Shown: positions 7,693 through 17,353, counted from the stretch's first letter. The stretch: DNA of 64,000 nt from Thermococcus sp. 21S9 (GCF_012027635.1 NZ_SNUS01000001.1:186001-250000); one strand, 5' to 3'. Numbers and translations are program-made. Notes: generated by a model from the letters alone, not told the origin.

Positions 7693-8127
7693 TCACTCCT
7701 TCTTGCGCATTACCTTGGCAATCTTGTAGGTCTTTCCGTCGCACTCGATTTCTCCCGTTATCTCGATGATTTTCACGTGGTCGCCTTCAAAGAGGCCCTC
7801 CGGCTTGAAGAGGTCCCTCTTCTTGGGGTCACTGCACTCCTCGAACTTCAGCTGGATTATCGAGCCGACTATAGCTAATCTCGGCTCTATCGCCACCTCG
7901 ACGCTCGGCTCGACGACTTCAACAACCCTAACCTTGCCCTCGTGCAGTGGACAGGAGTGCGACGGCATGCTCCTCACGCGCAGAATCTTGTACCTCCTGC
8001 CCGGTTCGAGGTTTCCGACGCAGACTCCTGCCAGCTTGCAGGTTTTGCACGGCTCGGCTGGTCCATAGAATATGAACTCAACACCCGGTTTCGCAAGCTT
8101 TTCACCGACTAACGTGATTATGGCCAT
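7693..8127 (-). CDS. UPF0179 family cysteine-containing protein
   Basis: 144 residues from ATG 8127, which follows an ideal GGAGGTG. The longer frame to 8226 adds an unrelated lysine-rich leader and runs into the neighbouring gene. Conserved cysteines ([15 protein letters not shown]) suggest metal or Fe-S binding; the beta-rich remainder is typical of UPF0179, whose function is unknown. It lies 34 bases after egsA on the same strand, probably in its transcript. Confidence 0.8.
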   Translation of the reverse strand: MAIITLVGEKLAKPGVEFIFYGPAEPCKTCKLAGVCVGNLEPGRRYKILRVRSMPSHSCPLHEGKVRVVEVVEPSVEVAIEPRLAIVGSIIQLKFEECSDPKKRDLFKPEGLFEGDHVKIIEITGEIECDGKTYKIAKVMRKKE

Positions 8128-8161
8128 TCCAAACACCTCCGGAAGTTGTGAGAGATGATAG

Positions 8162-9214
8162 TCAAATAACTCCTGTGATTTTAGCGGCTTTTTCGGCCGC
8201 TTCGCGGGTGAGGCCGTCCTTTCCAAGGATTGTGTAGCGCTCGGGCCTTATCGTGTGGGCGATAGTTAGGGCCTCGATTATAATCTCCGGCTCGATTTCG
8301 AGCTCGTATGCTGTAGTTGGTGCGCCGACCCTCTTTAAGGTTTCCCTAACGCGCTCCCACTTCATGCCGTGAAGGTAGGCCATTATAATCGTCCCGAGCC
8401 CCGTCTGCTCGCCGTGCAGAGCCGGTTTGTCGAGGAGCATGTCAAGGGCGTGGCTGAAGAGGTGCTCCGCACCGCTCGCGGGTCTTGAAGAGCCTGCTAT
8501 GCTCATGGCAACGCCCGTGGAAATCAGGGCCTTTATGACCTTCCTTACGCTCTCCTCGTTGCCGAGCCGTATTATGTCGGCGTTCCTCATGACCATCTTG
8601 GCACTCATTAGACTGAGTGAGGCCGCGTACTCGCTGTAGTATTCGCCACGAATCCTGTGGGCCAACTGCCAGTCCTTTACGGCCGTCAGGTTGCTTATCG
8701 TATCTCCAACCCCCGCCGCGAGGTAGCGGTAGGGTGCGGTTTTAATAACTTTAACGTCCGCTATGACTGCTATCGGCGGGACGGCCTTGACTGAAGTTTT
8801 GGCGCCCAAATCCCTTATCGAGGCGTTGGCGCTCGCTATGCCGTCGTGAGAAGCGGTCGTGGGGAAGCTGATGAAGGGAACGCCCGTTTTGAAGGAGGCG
8901 AGCTTGGCGACGTCTATTATGCTTCCCCCTCCAACCGCGATGACCCAGTCGGCGCTCTCGTCCTTTATCAGGCCTATCGTCCTCTCAACTTCCTCCATCG
9001 TCGCGCCCTTTCTAACGGTGAGCGGAACGACTTCGTACTCGGATTTAAGACTTTCCTCAACGTCCTTACCGGCTATCTCCTTCGTTCTCGGCCCGTAGAG
9101 TATGATGGCCTTCTCGCCGAGGCCCAACCGTCTCGCGACGTTCACAACTTCCCCTTTAAGGTCCTCGCCCAGCAGGACCTCGCGGGGAAGTTGCATCAGG
9201 TGAACTCCCTTCAT
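8162..9214 (-). CDS. egsA: sn-Glycerol-1-phosphate dehydrogenase
   Basis: 350 residues. NAD(P)H-dependent reduction of dihydroxyacetone phosphate to sn-glycerol-1-phosphate sets the stereochemistry of archaeal lipids. GGGSIID at 95-101 binds the cofactor pyrophosphate. The metal site is D124 in SHDG plus histidines in EHLFSHALD and LHGEQTG. The first ATG follows GGGGTGGGAG; an internal ATG at residue 7 is possible. It shares a 68-bp divergent promoter region with the DUF63 gene. Confidence 0.92.
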   Translation of the reverse strand: MKGVHLMQLPREVLLGEDLKGEVVNVARRLGLGEKAIILYGPRTKEIAGKDVEESLKSEYEVVPLTVRKGATMEEVERTIGLIKDESADWVIAVGGGSIIDVAKLASFKTGVPFISFPTTASHDGIASANASIRDLGAKTSVKAVPPIAVIADVKVIKTAPYRYLAAGVGDTISNLTAVKDWQLAHRIRGEYYSEYAASLSLMSAKMVMRNADIIRLGNEESVRKVIKALISTGVAMSIAGSSRPASGAEHLFSHALDMLLDKPALHGEQTGLGTIIMAYLHGMKWERVRETLKRVGAPTTAYELEIEPEIIIEALTIAHTIRPERYTILGKDGLTREAAEKAAKITGVI

Positions 9215-9282
9215 TCTCCCACCCCTAACCTCTCGGAAGGAAAAGCTTTAAGGCTATCGGAACAACCGTCTATGGTGGTCGA

Positions 9283-10092
9283 ATGGGACTCTACGAGTTT
9301 TTTTACCGCTATTTCGTCGAACCCATAAAGTACAATCAGGGTTACAACGTCGTGAACACCCTCGTCTACGCCCTAATCCTCGGCGTCGCCGTTCTGCTCC
9401 TGTATAAGATGCTCAAAAAGATGAGGATAAAGGTGGACGAGCGCTTCTTCGTGGCTCTTATGCCCTACATCATCCTCGGCCCGCTGATGAGGAGCATGAC
9501 CGACATAGGCCTGCTCCCGAGGACTTATCTGACCGTCAGCCCCGGTGGCTACTTCGTCATAGCCGGCTTCGCGATAGCGTCCCTCTTCGCTGTCTGGAGG
9601 CATCTCGGGCCGGACGACAGGCTCTATCCAATATACCGTGACTTCGGGTGGGTTCTCGTCGCGGGCCTGCTCTTCATAATGGTGATTAACTGGGACAGGG
9701 TGTCCGTCAGGTGGGACTACTTCAAGTACTTCATTCCAAGCCTTCTCGTTGCTGAATCTTTCATCTGGCTCCTCTCAAGGAAGTTCGAGCTCGTGAGGAA
9801 CAACAGGATACTCTTCTACACCCACTTCTACGACGCGACGACCACTTTCGTTGGAATCCAGTTCTTCGGCTTCTGGGAACAGCACGTTCTCGCGAGGACG
9901 CTGATGAACCTGTTTGGAACGCCAGCCGTCATGTACCTTGAGAAGCTCGTTATAATCACGCTCGTGGTTTACGTTCTCGACAGGCTGATGACGGATGAGG
10001 ACCCCGAGCTTATAAACTTCGTCAAGCTTACGGTCTTCATACTCGGCTTCGGCCCAGGAACGAGGAACCTGCTCATAACGTTGTTGAGGTGA
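9283..10092 (+). CDS. DUF63 family integral membrane protein
   Basis: 269 residues with about seven or eight hydrophobic segments. PYIILGPLMRSMTD and FYTHFYDATTTFVGIQFF are the conserved blocks of the archaeal DUF63 family, whose role is unknown. A TATA (AAAAGCTTTAAGG, about 9240-9252) lies 30 bp upstream. The next gene starts 5 bases after its stop, and the third overlaps that one, giving a DUF63-phosphatase-rhomboid operon. Confidence 0.85.
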   Translation: MGLYEFFYRYFVEPIKYNQGYNVVNTLVYALILGVAVLLLYKMLKKMRIKVDERFFVALMPYIILGPLMRSMTDIGLLPRTYLTVSPGGYFVIAGFAIASLFAVWRHLGPDDRLYPIYRDFGWVLVAGLLFIMVINWDRVSVRWDYFKYFIPSLLVAESFIWLLSRKFELVRNNRILFYTHFYDATTTFVGIQFFGFWEQHVLARTLMNLFGTPAVMYLEKLVIITLVVYVLDRLMTDEDPELINFVKLTVFILGFGPGTRNLLITLLR

Positions 10093-10097
10093 TTTGT

Positions 10098-10868
10098 ATG
10101 GAGTTCGCCTGGAACGAGATTGCACTTAACATGGCAAAGGATTTGGAGAAAACGATAATGCCCCTCTTCGGCACCAAGAAGGCCGGTGAAAACGTTGGAA
10201 CGAACGTGAGCGGTGACGTAACGAAATACGTTGACAAGGTCGCGGAGGACCTGATTATAAGGCACCTCAAACCGCTCGACGTCAACATAGTGAGCGAGGA
10301 AGTCGGGGAGATAGACGTCGGGAGCGACTACACAGTTGTCGTTGACCCCCTCGACGGCTCCTATAACTTCTCGATGGGAATCCCGATATTCGCTTTCAGC
10401 TTCGCCGTCTTCAAGGGAAGGGAACCCGTTTACGGGGCAATCTACGAGTTCTTCCCGAAGGCCTTCTACGAGGCCATTCCGGGTGAGGGGGCTTACCTCA
10501 ACGGAAGGCCGATTCACGTCAACGAGCCCGCGCCGGGGAAGGAGGCGATAAGCTTCTACACGCGCGGAAGATGCCTCGGACTCGTGAAGAGGGTTAAGAG
10601 AGTCCGCGTTCTTGGGGCGATAGCGGTAGAGATGGCCTACACCGCCAAGGGCTCGCTCGACGGGGTCTTCGACATAAGGAACTACGTGAGGCCGACGGAC
10701 ATAGCGGCAGGTGTTATGCTCGTGAGGGAAGCCGGTGGACTGGTAACAGATGAGAACGGAAAGCCCCTTGAGTTCGAGCTGAAGGCTGAGGTGAACACCA
10801 ACGTTATCGCAGTCGCGAACGAGAGAATCCTCAAAATAATCCTGGAGGAGCTGGGGAATGAGCCTTGA
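10098..10868 (+). CDS. Inositol monophosphatase / fructose-1,6-bisphosphatase (class IV, IMPase superfamily)
   Basis: 256 residues from ATG 10098, placed behind GAGGTGAT; the upstream ATG at 10089 lacks this spacing. Metal-binding motifs are VSEEVGE and the DPLDGS block, with the C-terminal RPTDIAAG motif. Archaeal members hydrolyse both inositol-1-phosphate and fructose-1,6-bisphosphate. In Thermococcales the inositol phosphatase role supplies the thermoprotectant di-myo-inositol phosphate, and the true gluconeogenic FBPase is usually a different class V enzyme. Confidence 0.88.
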   Translation: MEFAWNEIALNMAKDLEKTIMPLFGTKKAGENVGTNVSGDVTKYVDKVAEDLIIRHLKPLDVNIVSEEVGEIDVGSDYTVVVDPLDGSYNFSMGIPIFAFSFAVFKGREPVYGAIYEFFPKAFYEAIPGEGAYLNGRPIHVNEPAPGKEAISFYTRGRCLGLVKRVKRVRVLGAIAVEMAYTAKGSLDGVFDIRNYVRPTDIAAGVMLVREAGGLVTDENGKPLEFELKAEVNTNVIAVANERILKIILEELGNEP

Positions 10869-11472
10869 GCGCTACTTCAATCGCTACGGAAAGGCAACCT
10901 TCACGCTCTTCCTCATAAACGTCGCCGTCTACGCCGTCGAGGCAATACTGAGCAGGAACCCGATAAGCATCAGCGGGAACGTCTTGGCCACGCTCGGCCA
11001 GTGGAACTACGCGGTTCTGCACCTCGGGGCCTGGTGGCAACCATTCACGGCGATGTTCGTCCACGTGAACATAATCCACATCTTCTTCAACATGTACTTC
11101 CTCCTCGTCATGGGAAGCCAGCTTGAGAGAATACTCGGGCCCAAGCGGGTCGTGATGATTTACGTAGTCTCTGGCTTAGCAGGGAACCTCCTGACGCTGT
11201 TCCTCATGCCTCCCAACGTCGTCAGTGCGGGCGCGAGCGGGGCGCTCTTCGGTATCGCGGGGGCGCTGATAACAATCACCGGCGTCGTCGGGGGGAACAT
11301 GCAGGGGGCCCTTATTAATGCCTTCGTGCTGTTCCTAATCAACAGCTTCCTGCCAGGAGTCAACGCCTACGCCCACCTCGGCGGACTTCTCGCCGGAATC
11401 CTCATAGGCTACTACTACGGCAAGGTCATAAAGAGGAAGCTAACGTGGGCCTACGCGTACGACTACTATTAG
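10858..11472 (+). CDS. Rhomboid family intramembrane serine protease
   Basis: 204 residues, six predicted membrane spans. The catalytic serine is S127 in GASGALFG and its histidine partner H173 in YAHLGG. H69/H74 and N78 in FVHVNIIHIFFNM complete the oxyanion region. It cleaves membrane-anchored substrates within the bilayer; no substrate is evident nearby. The gene overlaps the phosphatase upstream by 11 bases. Confidence 0.9.
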   Translation: MSLERYFNRYGKATFTLFLINVAVYAVEAILSRNPISISGNVLATLGQWNYAVLHLGAWWQPFTAMFVHVNIIHIFFNMYFLLVMGSQLERILGPKRVVMIYVVSGLAGNLLTLFLMPPNVVSAGASGALFGIAGALITITGVVGGNMQGALINAFVLFLINSFLPGVNAYAHLGGLLAGILIGYYYGKVIKRKLTWAYAYDYY

Positions 11473-11475
11473 CGA

Positions 11476-11488
11476 AAGATTTAAAAAC
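11476..11488 (+). promoter_or_regulatory. Promoter of tRNA-Met
   Basis: AAAGATTTAAAAA lies about 45 bp before the mature 5' end and just after the rhomboid stop codon. This is a strong archaeal TATA arrangement, implying a short 5' leader removed by RNase P. Confidence 0.6.
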
Positions 11489-11524
11489 GCCCGCCGGAAG
11501 GTATAGGTCGAGCGCTCGGGCAGT

Positions 11525-11632
11525 GCCGGGGTAGCTTAGCCTGGTCAGAGCGCTCGGCTCATAGGGCCACTCCCCCTCGGGGGAGCCTGAGAAACCGAGA
11601 GGTCCGGGGTTCAAAGCCCCGCCCCGGCACCA
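11525..11632 (+). tRNA. tRNA-Met (CAT), elongator type, with intron and encoded CCA
   Basis: Acceptor strands GCCGGGG (11525-11531) and CCCCGGC (11622-11628) pair perfectly. The T arm CCGGGGTTCAAAGCCCCG is standard, discriminator A is 11629 and CCA is encoded at 11630-11632. Anticodon CAT is 11560-11562, within the stem CTCGG/CCGAG. G1-C72 and the missing initiator features favour elongator Met over initiator or Ile2. A 30-base intron interrupts position 37/38. Confidence 0.95.
11564..11593 (+). other. tRNA intron with bulge-helix-bulge splice motif
   Basis: CTCA (11558-11561) pairs with TGAG (11588-11591) as the 4-bp central helix. The 3-nt bulges are TAG and AAA, which the archaeal splicing endonuclease cuts after their second base. 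Removal restores a seven-base loop CTCATAA. The intron forms its own hairpin, CTCCCC/GGGGAG. Confidence 0.9.
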
Positions 11633-12159
11633 CAACAGCCCTTTCTGACGAAAGCGCTGGCGGAGAAACTTTTCTGGTGAAAAGTTTCATCAAAAGTAGG
11701 CATGCTTTTTGAATGGCTTGGTCTAACAGGGGGTTTGCTCCCAAACTCGCCGTTCTCGAGCGTGTTTTCTCCCATTAGCGCCCTCCGGGCGCGTTACAAG
11801 TTAAACACCATTCCCAAGAGCCATTATTAAAGCAAACCCAACTCCAACGGATTAGTCTGGAGAGCATGCGCTCTATCTTTACCCTCTTTGAGGGTTTGAC
11901 ACTTTTGGTCAAGCTTTTCCAAAAAGCTTGTTTGGTGAGGGTTTCTCTCTAAGAAGGCGCCCAGAGGGCGCCGATGATAAGTTGAAACCATTAGAAGGGG
12001 CTTGGTTTGAAGTTAAACCCCCCGAATTTCGCCTTTTTGTTAGTGCACGACCGTTTTTCTGCTTCCCGAAGAGGGAAGTGCTTTTTACCGGCCTTCCTTA
12101 AAGGATGTGCAAAGCTTCCTCCGGAAAGTTTATCTAAAAAGATGTCAATGTAGACCCTG
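11633..12159. other. Non-coding gap of 527 bp, dense in short perfect hairpins
   Basis: No convincing gene is present. The stretch is AT-richer than its surroundings. It holds at least nine short perfect inverted repeats: AAACTTTTC/GAAAAGTTT (11666-11687), GCGCCC/GGGCGC (11778-11792), AGAGC/GCTCT (11861-11874), ACCCTC/GAGGGT (11881-11895), TTGAC/GTCAA (11896-11912), AAGCTTTT/AAAAGCTT (11911-11929), GGCGCCC/GGGCGCC (11956-11972), GGTTT/AAACC (12004-12019) and CTTCCC/GGGAAG (12062-12078). It may be a dispersed repeat, a decayed element next to a tRNA, or a structured RNA. Confidence 0.6.
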
Positions 12160-12522
12160 ATGAAGATTGTTAAAGTACCCTCCGATGACAAAGTCGGGGT
12201 CATAAACGTCGGCGCACCACCGGAGGTCGAGCTCGACATCGACGTCAAACCCCGGAAGGGAGAACTCGTCGTCTGGATAACGAACCCAAACACCTTCAAG
12301 GTCGAGACGGACAACGAGATTGAGCTCTACGAGTACGTCGGTTTCTGGCAGAGGCTTGACCCGGGGATAGTGTTCCTGAACCGAAGAATCGTCCTAATCC
12401 CCGGTGAAACTATAGAGCAGAAGTTGCCTGTGGAGCTCCCACCGGGGAGATACAAGGTCATCAAGGTGGCCTACGTGAACGGTGCCAAGGTCAGGGTCGA
12501 AAAGGAGTTCACGGTCCGCTGA
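12160..12522 (+). CDS. Hypothetical beta-rich protein
   Basis: 120 residues, alternating hydrophobic and charged short strands with no helix-rich segment, signal peptide or cysteine. It looks like an immunoglobulin-like or other all-beta fold (for example the ELVVWITNPNTFKVE region). A TATA (AAAGTTTATC, 12125-12134) lies about 28 bp before the ATG, so the mRNA is probably leaderless. The end overlaps the XPD helicase gene tail-to-tail by 14 bases. No family recognised. Confidence 0.65.
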   Translation: MKIVKVPSDDKVGVINVGAPPEVELDIDVKPRKGELVVWITNPNTFKVETDNEIELYEYVGFWQRLDPGIVFLNRRIVLIPGETIEQKLPVELPPGRYKVIKVAYVNGAKVRVEKEFTVR

Positions 12523-14434
12523 ACCAGAAGCGTTTCAGATAGAGCCTCATCCTCGCCAGGTCAACGGGCCTCATAGTTTCAACCATCCAGTCCGGGAAGT
12601 CCTTCCTGACGTTTCTCCAGAGGACGCGGTAGTCGAGGATTATTATCGAGCCCTTCTCCTCCGCCGAGCGGTGGACCCTTCCGGCTGCCTGAACCAGCTT
12701 CCTGTGGGCGGGCAAGTAATAGCCGTAGTAACGGCCCTTTCCCGGGAACTTCCGCTCGAAGTACCTTATCTGAGCCTGCACGCGCGGAGTGGGCCTCGCG
12801 TAGGGAATCCCGACCAGTATGACCCCGTTCATCTCATCCCCGCTGTAGTCCTGTCCCTCGCTGTTCCTCCCACCCATGACGCCGAGCAGAACCGCCCCGT
12901 TGCCCCTCGCGTGGGCTTTAAACGAAGCCACCATCGCATCATTCTCGGCCGAGCTTACCCCCTGCCTCTCGATGAATACCGCCTTTCCCGTTTCCTCAAG
13001 TCTGACCTCAAGGTTGGCCGAAAGGAGGCCCTGAAGGACTTCATAGGAGGCCGTAAAAACGCCAACGTTCTTGGGAATCAGCTTAACGGCCTCGATGATA
13101 TAATCGACCATCTTCCTGTAAACCTGGAGCGAGCGCTCCTCACCGCGCGTCGAGACGTCTTTGGCGACCAGAACCTGCGCGTTTTCGCGTTTCACCATCC
13201 TTGGAAACTTCTTCAGCCTGGCCTTCTCGATGCCCATGACGTCGCGGAAGGCCTCAAGCGGGGTGAGCGTTCCGGAGATGAAGAAGGCGCTGTGGACTTC
13301 CTTGAGAAAGGTTAGGGCCTTCGACGGGTCCAAGGCCACGAGCTCAAGGCTCAAACCCTTCTCCCTGCTGAGCAGGAAGAGGTAGTCCTCCCTTCCGATG
13401 AGCGAGAACCAGAGGAGCAGGAACTCGCCGACGCGACCAATGTAGCTCCTTGGAGGTTTGCCCTTCTCTATTCTGTCCTCCCTTATCGCCTCGCCGATTG
13501 AGACCATCTCGTTCAGCGTTTTCACGAGCCAGCGCTCGCTTATCCCGAGGGTTCTCATCAGGTGAACGAAGACCAGCTCGGGCTGAATCGGCGTTTCCTG
13601 GATTTCCCTGTCGGCGAGCTTCTCGCGGAAGAGCAACTCCAAACCTTTGCCGAGTATGCTAAGGAAATTGGCTATCTCGTTCTCCCTGTACTCGTCGGCC
13701 TCCTTAATGGCCCTGTTGATTGTATGAATGCTCAGCCTGTCGCTCAAAGCAGAGATGGCCTGGTCAGGCAGATTGTGGGCCTCGTCGAAGACGATTATAA
13801 GGTCCGAATAATCCACGCCGAGCGAGCTTATCAGGCTCTCCCTTATGCTGGGGCTTATCGCGTAGAGGTAGCTGGCGACGATGACGTCTGCCTTCTCGGC
13901 TATCTTCCTCGTCAGGTCGTAGGGGCAGAGCTCGAGCGTCTCCGCGTAGCTCAGGATTTCGGACGGGTGGGAAGGGCTTTCAAGGAAAAAATTCACGAGC
14001 TCGTTGAACTCGGCCTTTTTCTTCTTCTCGTTCTCGTAGAAGGGGCACTTTCCGAGCTTCTTTAGGTTCTTGCAGACGACCATGGCGGTGTAGGCGTCGC
14101 TCGTGAACTGGGTGAGGTAGTTGTGGAGGCACAGCTCCTTCCTGCTCCTGAGCTCAACCCCAGAAACCCTCGCCTTCCGGTTTATCGCCTTGAGCTCCTC
14201 TATAACGCGGTCCATCTGCCTGTGCGTTCGGGCTAAGTAGAGAACCTTGAGGCCGAGGTCCTCGGCAACTGGAAGAACGCCGGCCAGAACGCTCACGGTC
14301 TTACCGAAGCCTGTTGGGGCTTCAATTATGGCGTTCTCTCCCCTCTCGGCTGTCTCGCGCACGAGCTCGATGAACTCCGCCTGATTGAGCCTGAGGGTGT
14401 CGTAGGGAAAGTACTGGAGGTCTGGTTCCTGCAT
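12509..14434 (-). CDS. xpd: XPD/Rad3-type Fe-S DNA helicase (superfamily 2)
   Basis: 641 residues from ATG 14434 (MQEPDLQYFPYDTLRLNQ). Walker A PTGFGKT is at 40-46 and DEAH at 217-220. Four cysteines, C102, C121, C130 and C170, form the Fe-S domain between motifs Ia and II. The C-terminal motifs ALLGVMGGRNSEGQDYSGD and AAGRVHRS (motif VI) are intact. It unwinds DNA 5'-3', with a likely role in repair. The promoter AAAGGTTAAAAGC (about 14452-14464, minus) overlaps that of the divergent small membrane protein. Confidence 0.9.
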   Translation of the reverse strand: MQEPDLQYFPYDTLRLNQAEFIELVRETAERGENAIIEAPTGFGKTVSVLAGVLPVAEDLGLKVLYLARTHRQMDRVIEELKAINRKARVSGVELRSRKELCLHNYLTQFTSDAYTAMVVCKNLKKLGKCPFYENEKKKKAEFNELVNFFLESPSHPSEILSYAETLELCPYDLTRKIAEKADVIVASYLYAISPSIRESLISSLGVDYSDLIIVFDEAHNLPDQAISALSDRLSIHTINRAIKEADEYRENEIANFLSILGKGLELLFREKLADREIQETPIQPELVFVHLMRTLGISERWLVKTLNEMVSIGEAIREDRIEKGKPPRSYIGRVGEFLLLWFSLIGREDYLFLLSREKGLSLELVALDPSKALTFLKEVHSAFFISGTLTPLEAFRDVMGIEKARLKKFPRMVKRENAQVLVAKDVSTRGEERSLQVYRKMVDYIIEAVKLIPKNVGVFTASYEVLQGLLSANLEVRLEETGKAVFIERQGVSSAENDAMVASFKAHARGNGAVLLGVMGGRNSEGQDYSGDEMNGVILVGIPYARPTPRVQAQIRYFERKFPGKGRYYGYYLPAHRKLVQAAGRVHRSAEEKGSIIILDYRVLWRNVRKDFPDWMVETMRPVDLARMRLYLKRFWFSGP

Positions 14435-14480
14435 GGGAAGAGTTTTTAACGGGTCGCTTTTAACCTTTCCCGTGGTGAAG

Positions 14481-14738
14481 ATGGAGGAGCGAGAGAAGAA
14501 GCTGGTCGAATACAGCATCGAGGCGGTTATTATAGCGTGGCTCGGCTACCTGTTCCTCTACCAGAACTACCTGCTCCACGAGTGGCACCGCGGTCTCCCA
14601 CTGCCGAGCAAGTGGCCCTTCCTCGTTGCGGGAGTTCTTATGGGGCTAGCTTTCCTGCTCTACGAGCTGTGGAAGCTTGAAAAGAGGTCACCGACGGAGA
14701 ACACTGAGGAAGTACTCTCCCCCGAGCTCGAGGCCTGA
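14481..14738 (+). CDS. Small two-span membrane protein, hypothetical
   Basis: 85 residues from ATG 14481 just behind GGTG. The longer frame to 14433 runs through the divergent promoter. Two hydrophobic segments (about 12-30 and 45-62) are separated by a short loop, with a charged N-terminus and an acidic C-terminal tail. TTTTAACC at 14458-14465 fits a near-leaderless start. The last 51 bases overlap the convergent gene at 14688-15389, unusually long for this window. Function unknown. Confidence 0.65.
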   Translation: MEEREKKLVEYSIEAVIIAWLGYLFLYQNYLLHEWHRGLPLPSKWPFLVAGVLMGLAFLLYELWKLEKRSPTENTEEVLSPELEA

Positions 14739-15389
14739 AAAGTCATCTTCACCGACGCCAAGCAGGGGCTTGTTAACTTCGACTATCGCGCTTCCACCCG
14801 AGCTCTCGTGCTCGATGCTTTTCACCACGTCGTTCTCGACGGTTATCCTGAACTCCTCGCCGTTGCCCTTTCCGTGGAGGGAGAACGTCCCATTCCCAAG
14901 GCTGAAGCGGAGGTACCTGAGAAGGTGGGGAAGGTCATCCTGGGCCATATTCCTCACGTAAAACTCCCCCTCCCCCGTTGGAAGGATTTTTCCGACGATT
15001 CTCCGGTAGCTTTCCGAGAAACGGCAGACCGCCAGGGCGAAGCCGTTGACAAGGGCTTCCAGCTTTCGGCCGAGAAAGCGCTCGACGAGGTCGGCGGAGG
15101 CCCTCGACAGGAGGACATCGTCGTCAACGGAAGCGGAGAGAATCAGGAGCCCCTTTGGACCCTTCATGATGTAGGTGGCCGTCGAATCTGCAAAGGCAAC
15201 CTCCATTCTCCCCGTGAACTCGAATTTGAAAAGCTTTCTCCGGATTCGTATTCGGACGTCGAGGGTCTCCTCCCCGGAGGCCTCGGCCTCAAAGGGCAGG
15301 GACTTGAAGAGTTCCCTCGGCTTCGATGTCACCCACCTAACGGCCTCCCAGTCCGCCGAGAAAGGCATCTCTGCCGTCCTTGATTCCAT
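14688..15389 (-). CDS. Hypothetical protein, alpha/beta single domain
   Basis: 233 residues, no signal peptide or membrane span. A beta-rich N-terminal half (DVRIRIRRKLFKFEFTG) is followed by helices and further strands, which could be an SRPBCC-like or other lipid/ligand-binding fold, but I do not recognise it. The start ATG is preceded by GGGTG, and an AAATTTTATAAGC TATA lies near 15433-15445. It stands alone between the XPD divergon and the M42 peptidase. Confidence 0.65.
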   Translation of the reverse strand: MESRTAEMPFSADWEAVRWVTSKPRELFKSLPFEAEASGEETLDVRIRIRRKLFKFEFTGRMEVAFADSTATYIMKGPKGLLILSASVDDDVLLSRASADLVERFLGRKLEALVNGFALAVCRFSESYRRIVGKILPTGEGEFYVRNMAQDDLPHLLRYLRFSLGNGTFSLHGKGNGEEFRITVENDVVKSIEHESSGGSAIVEVNKPLLGVGEDDFSGLELGGEYFLSVLRR

Positions 15390-15454
15390 CGCTGGACACC
15401 CTTGAGCAGTGCTGGAGAAAATTTGAAGGGAAGCTTATAAAATTTAAGGGAGAA

Positions 15455-16513
<1,059 letters not shown>

Positions 16514-16561
16514 TTAGATAGTCATCGTAATGAGCTTTTAAGGGTTTAGGTGGGTGAAAGG

Positions 16562-16596
16562 TTATCCACCAAATGGATTATCCAAGAACTGGATAA
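16562..16596. promoter_or_regulatory. Duplicated dyad operator candidate between M42 peptidase and sfsA
   Basis: TTATCCA-N5-TGGATTA (16562-16580) and the perfect TTATCCA-N5-TGGATAA (16578-16596) form two 16-bp tandem repeats that share their edges. The element lies between two divergent TATA boxes (about 16540 for the peptidase, 16610-16620 for sfsA). No matching Thermococcales regulator motif is known to me. Confidence 0.6.
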
Positions 16597-16609
16597 CACA
16601 GACGGCGTC

Positions 16610-16620
16610 AAGCTTTATAT
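16610..16620 (+). promoter_or_regulatory. TATA box of sfsA
   Basis: AAGCTTTATAT lies about 27 bp before ATG 16643. A GGGTG at 16634-16638 provides a ribosome-binding site if the transcript starts earlier than predicted; otherwise the mRNA is leaderless. Confidence 0.55.
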
Positions 16621-16642
16621 CCCACCCCTCAAAGGGTGAATC

Positions 16643-17353
16643 ATGAAGGAAGTCCTCCTGAAGCTCAACGTGGTTCCTTGTAAGTTCATGGAGAGGCTCA
16701 ACCGCTTCGTCGCCCTGGTCGAGGTGAACGGCGAAATTAGAAGGGCCCTTCTCACCAACACCGGTCGCCTGGAGGAGTTTATGATTCCGGAACGAAAGGT
16801 CTTCTGCACGCATAAGAGCGGGGGAAAGACCGACTTCGTTCTTATAGCCTTCGAGGATTTAGACGGAAAGGGAGCGATAGTGGACACGAGGACTCAGGCC
16901 AAGGCCTTTGAAAGGGCGGTTGAGCTCGGCCTCGTTCCCTGGCTGAAGGACTGCTCGATAAAGCGGAAAGAAGTTCGCATCGGCAACTCCCGCCTCGACT
17001 ACCTCTTCGAGTGCCCCGGCGGAGAACTCTACGGCGAGATGAAGAGCGCCGTCCTGAGGGGAGGCGAGAAAGGTGAATACGCGATGTACCCCGACTGCCC
17101 GACGCTTCGCGGGCAGAGGCACGTTAGGGAGCTAATCGAGCTTGTCAAAGCCGGAAAGGACGCGATAATCTTCTTCATCGGGGCGATGCCCGGCGTTGAA
17201 AAGTTCAAGCCCTACGAAAAAGGTGACCTCGAACTCGCGAGACTTTTGAGGGAGGCAAAGAGGGCGGGGGTTAGAATCGAGGGTCTCTCGATTTCGCTCC
17301 TGCCCGACGGAAGGGTAATCCTCGAGAGGCCCGAGCTGAAGGTCGAGCTATGA
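16643..17353 (+). CDS. sfsA: SfsA family protein
   Basis: 236 residues, full family length. An OB-like N-terminal region ends in [13 protein letters not shown]. It is followed by a nuclease-like domain with the conserved [16 protein letters not shown] and [16 protein letters not shown] blocks. SfsA was named for a sugar-fermentation phenotype in E. coli; its fold resembles restriction-type nucleases, but the biochemical role is unsettled. The gene follows the duplicated operator at 16562-16596. Confidence 0.85.
   Translation: MKEVLLKLNVVPCKFMERLNRFVALVEVNGEIRRALLTNTGRLEEFMIPERKVFCTHKSGGKTDFVLIAFEDLDGKGAIVDTRTQAKAFERAVELGLVPWLKDCSIKRKEVRIGNSRLDYLFECPGGELYGEMKSAVLRGGEKGEYAMYPDCPTLRGQRHVRELIELVKAGKDAIIFFIGAMPGVEKFKPYEKGDLELARLLREAKRAGVRIEGLSISLLPDGRVILERPELKVEL

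Noticed and set aside
11991-12314. 107-codon minus frame running from the hairpin-rich gap into the next gene
   Set aside because: Covers the promoter and start of the gene at 12160; composition and lack of start signal mark it as chance.
12482-13315. 277-codon plus frame opposite the XPD helicase
   Set aside because: Antisense shadow of a highly conserved helicase with full motifs.
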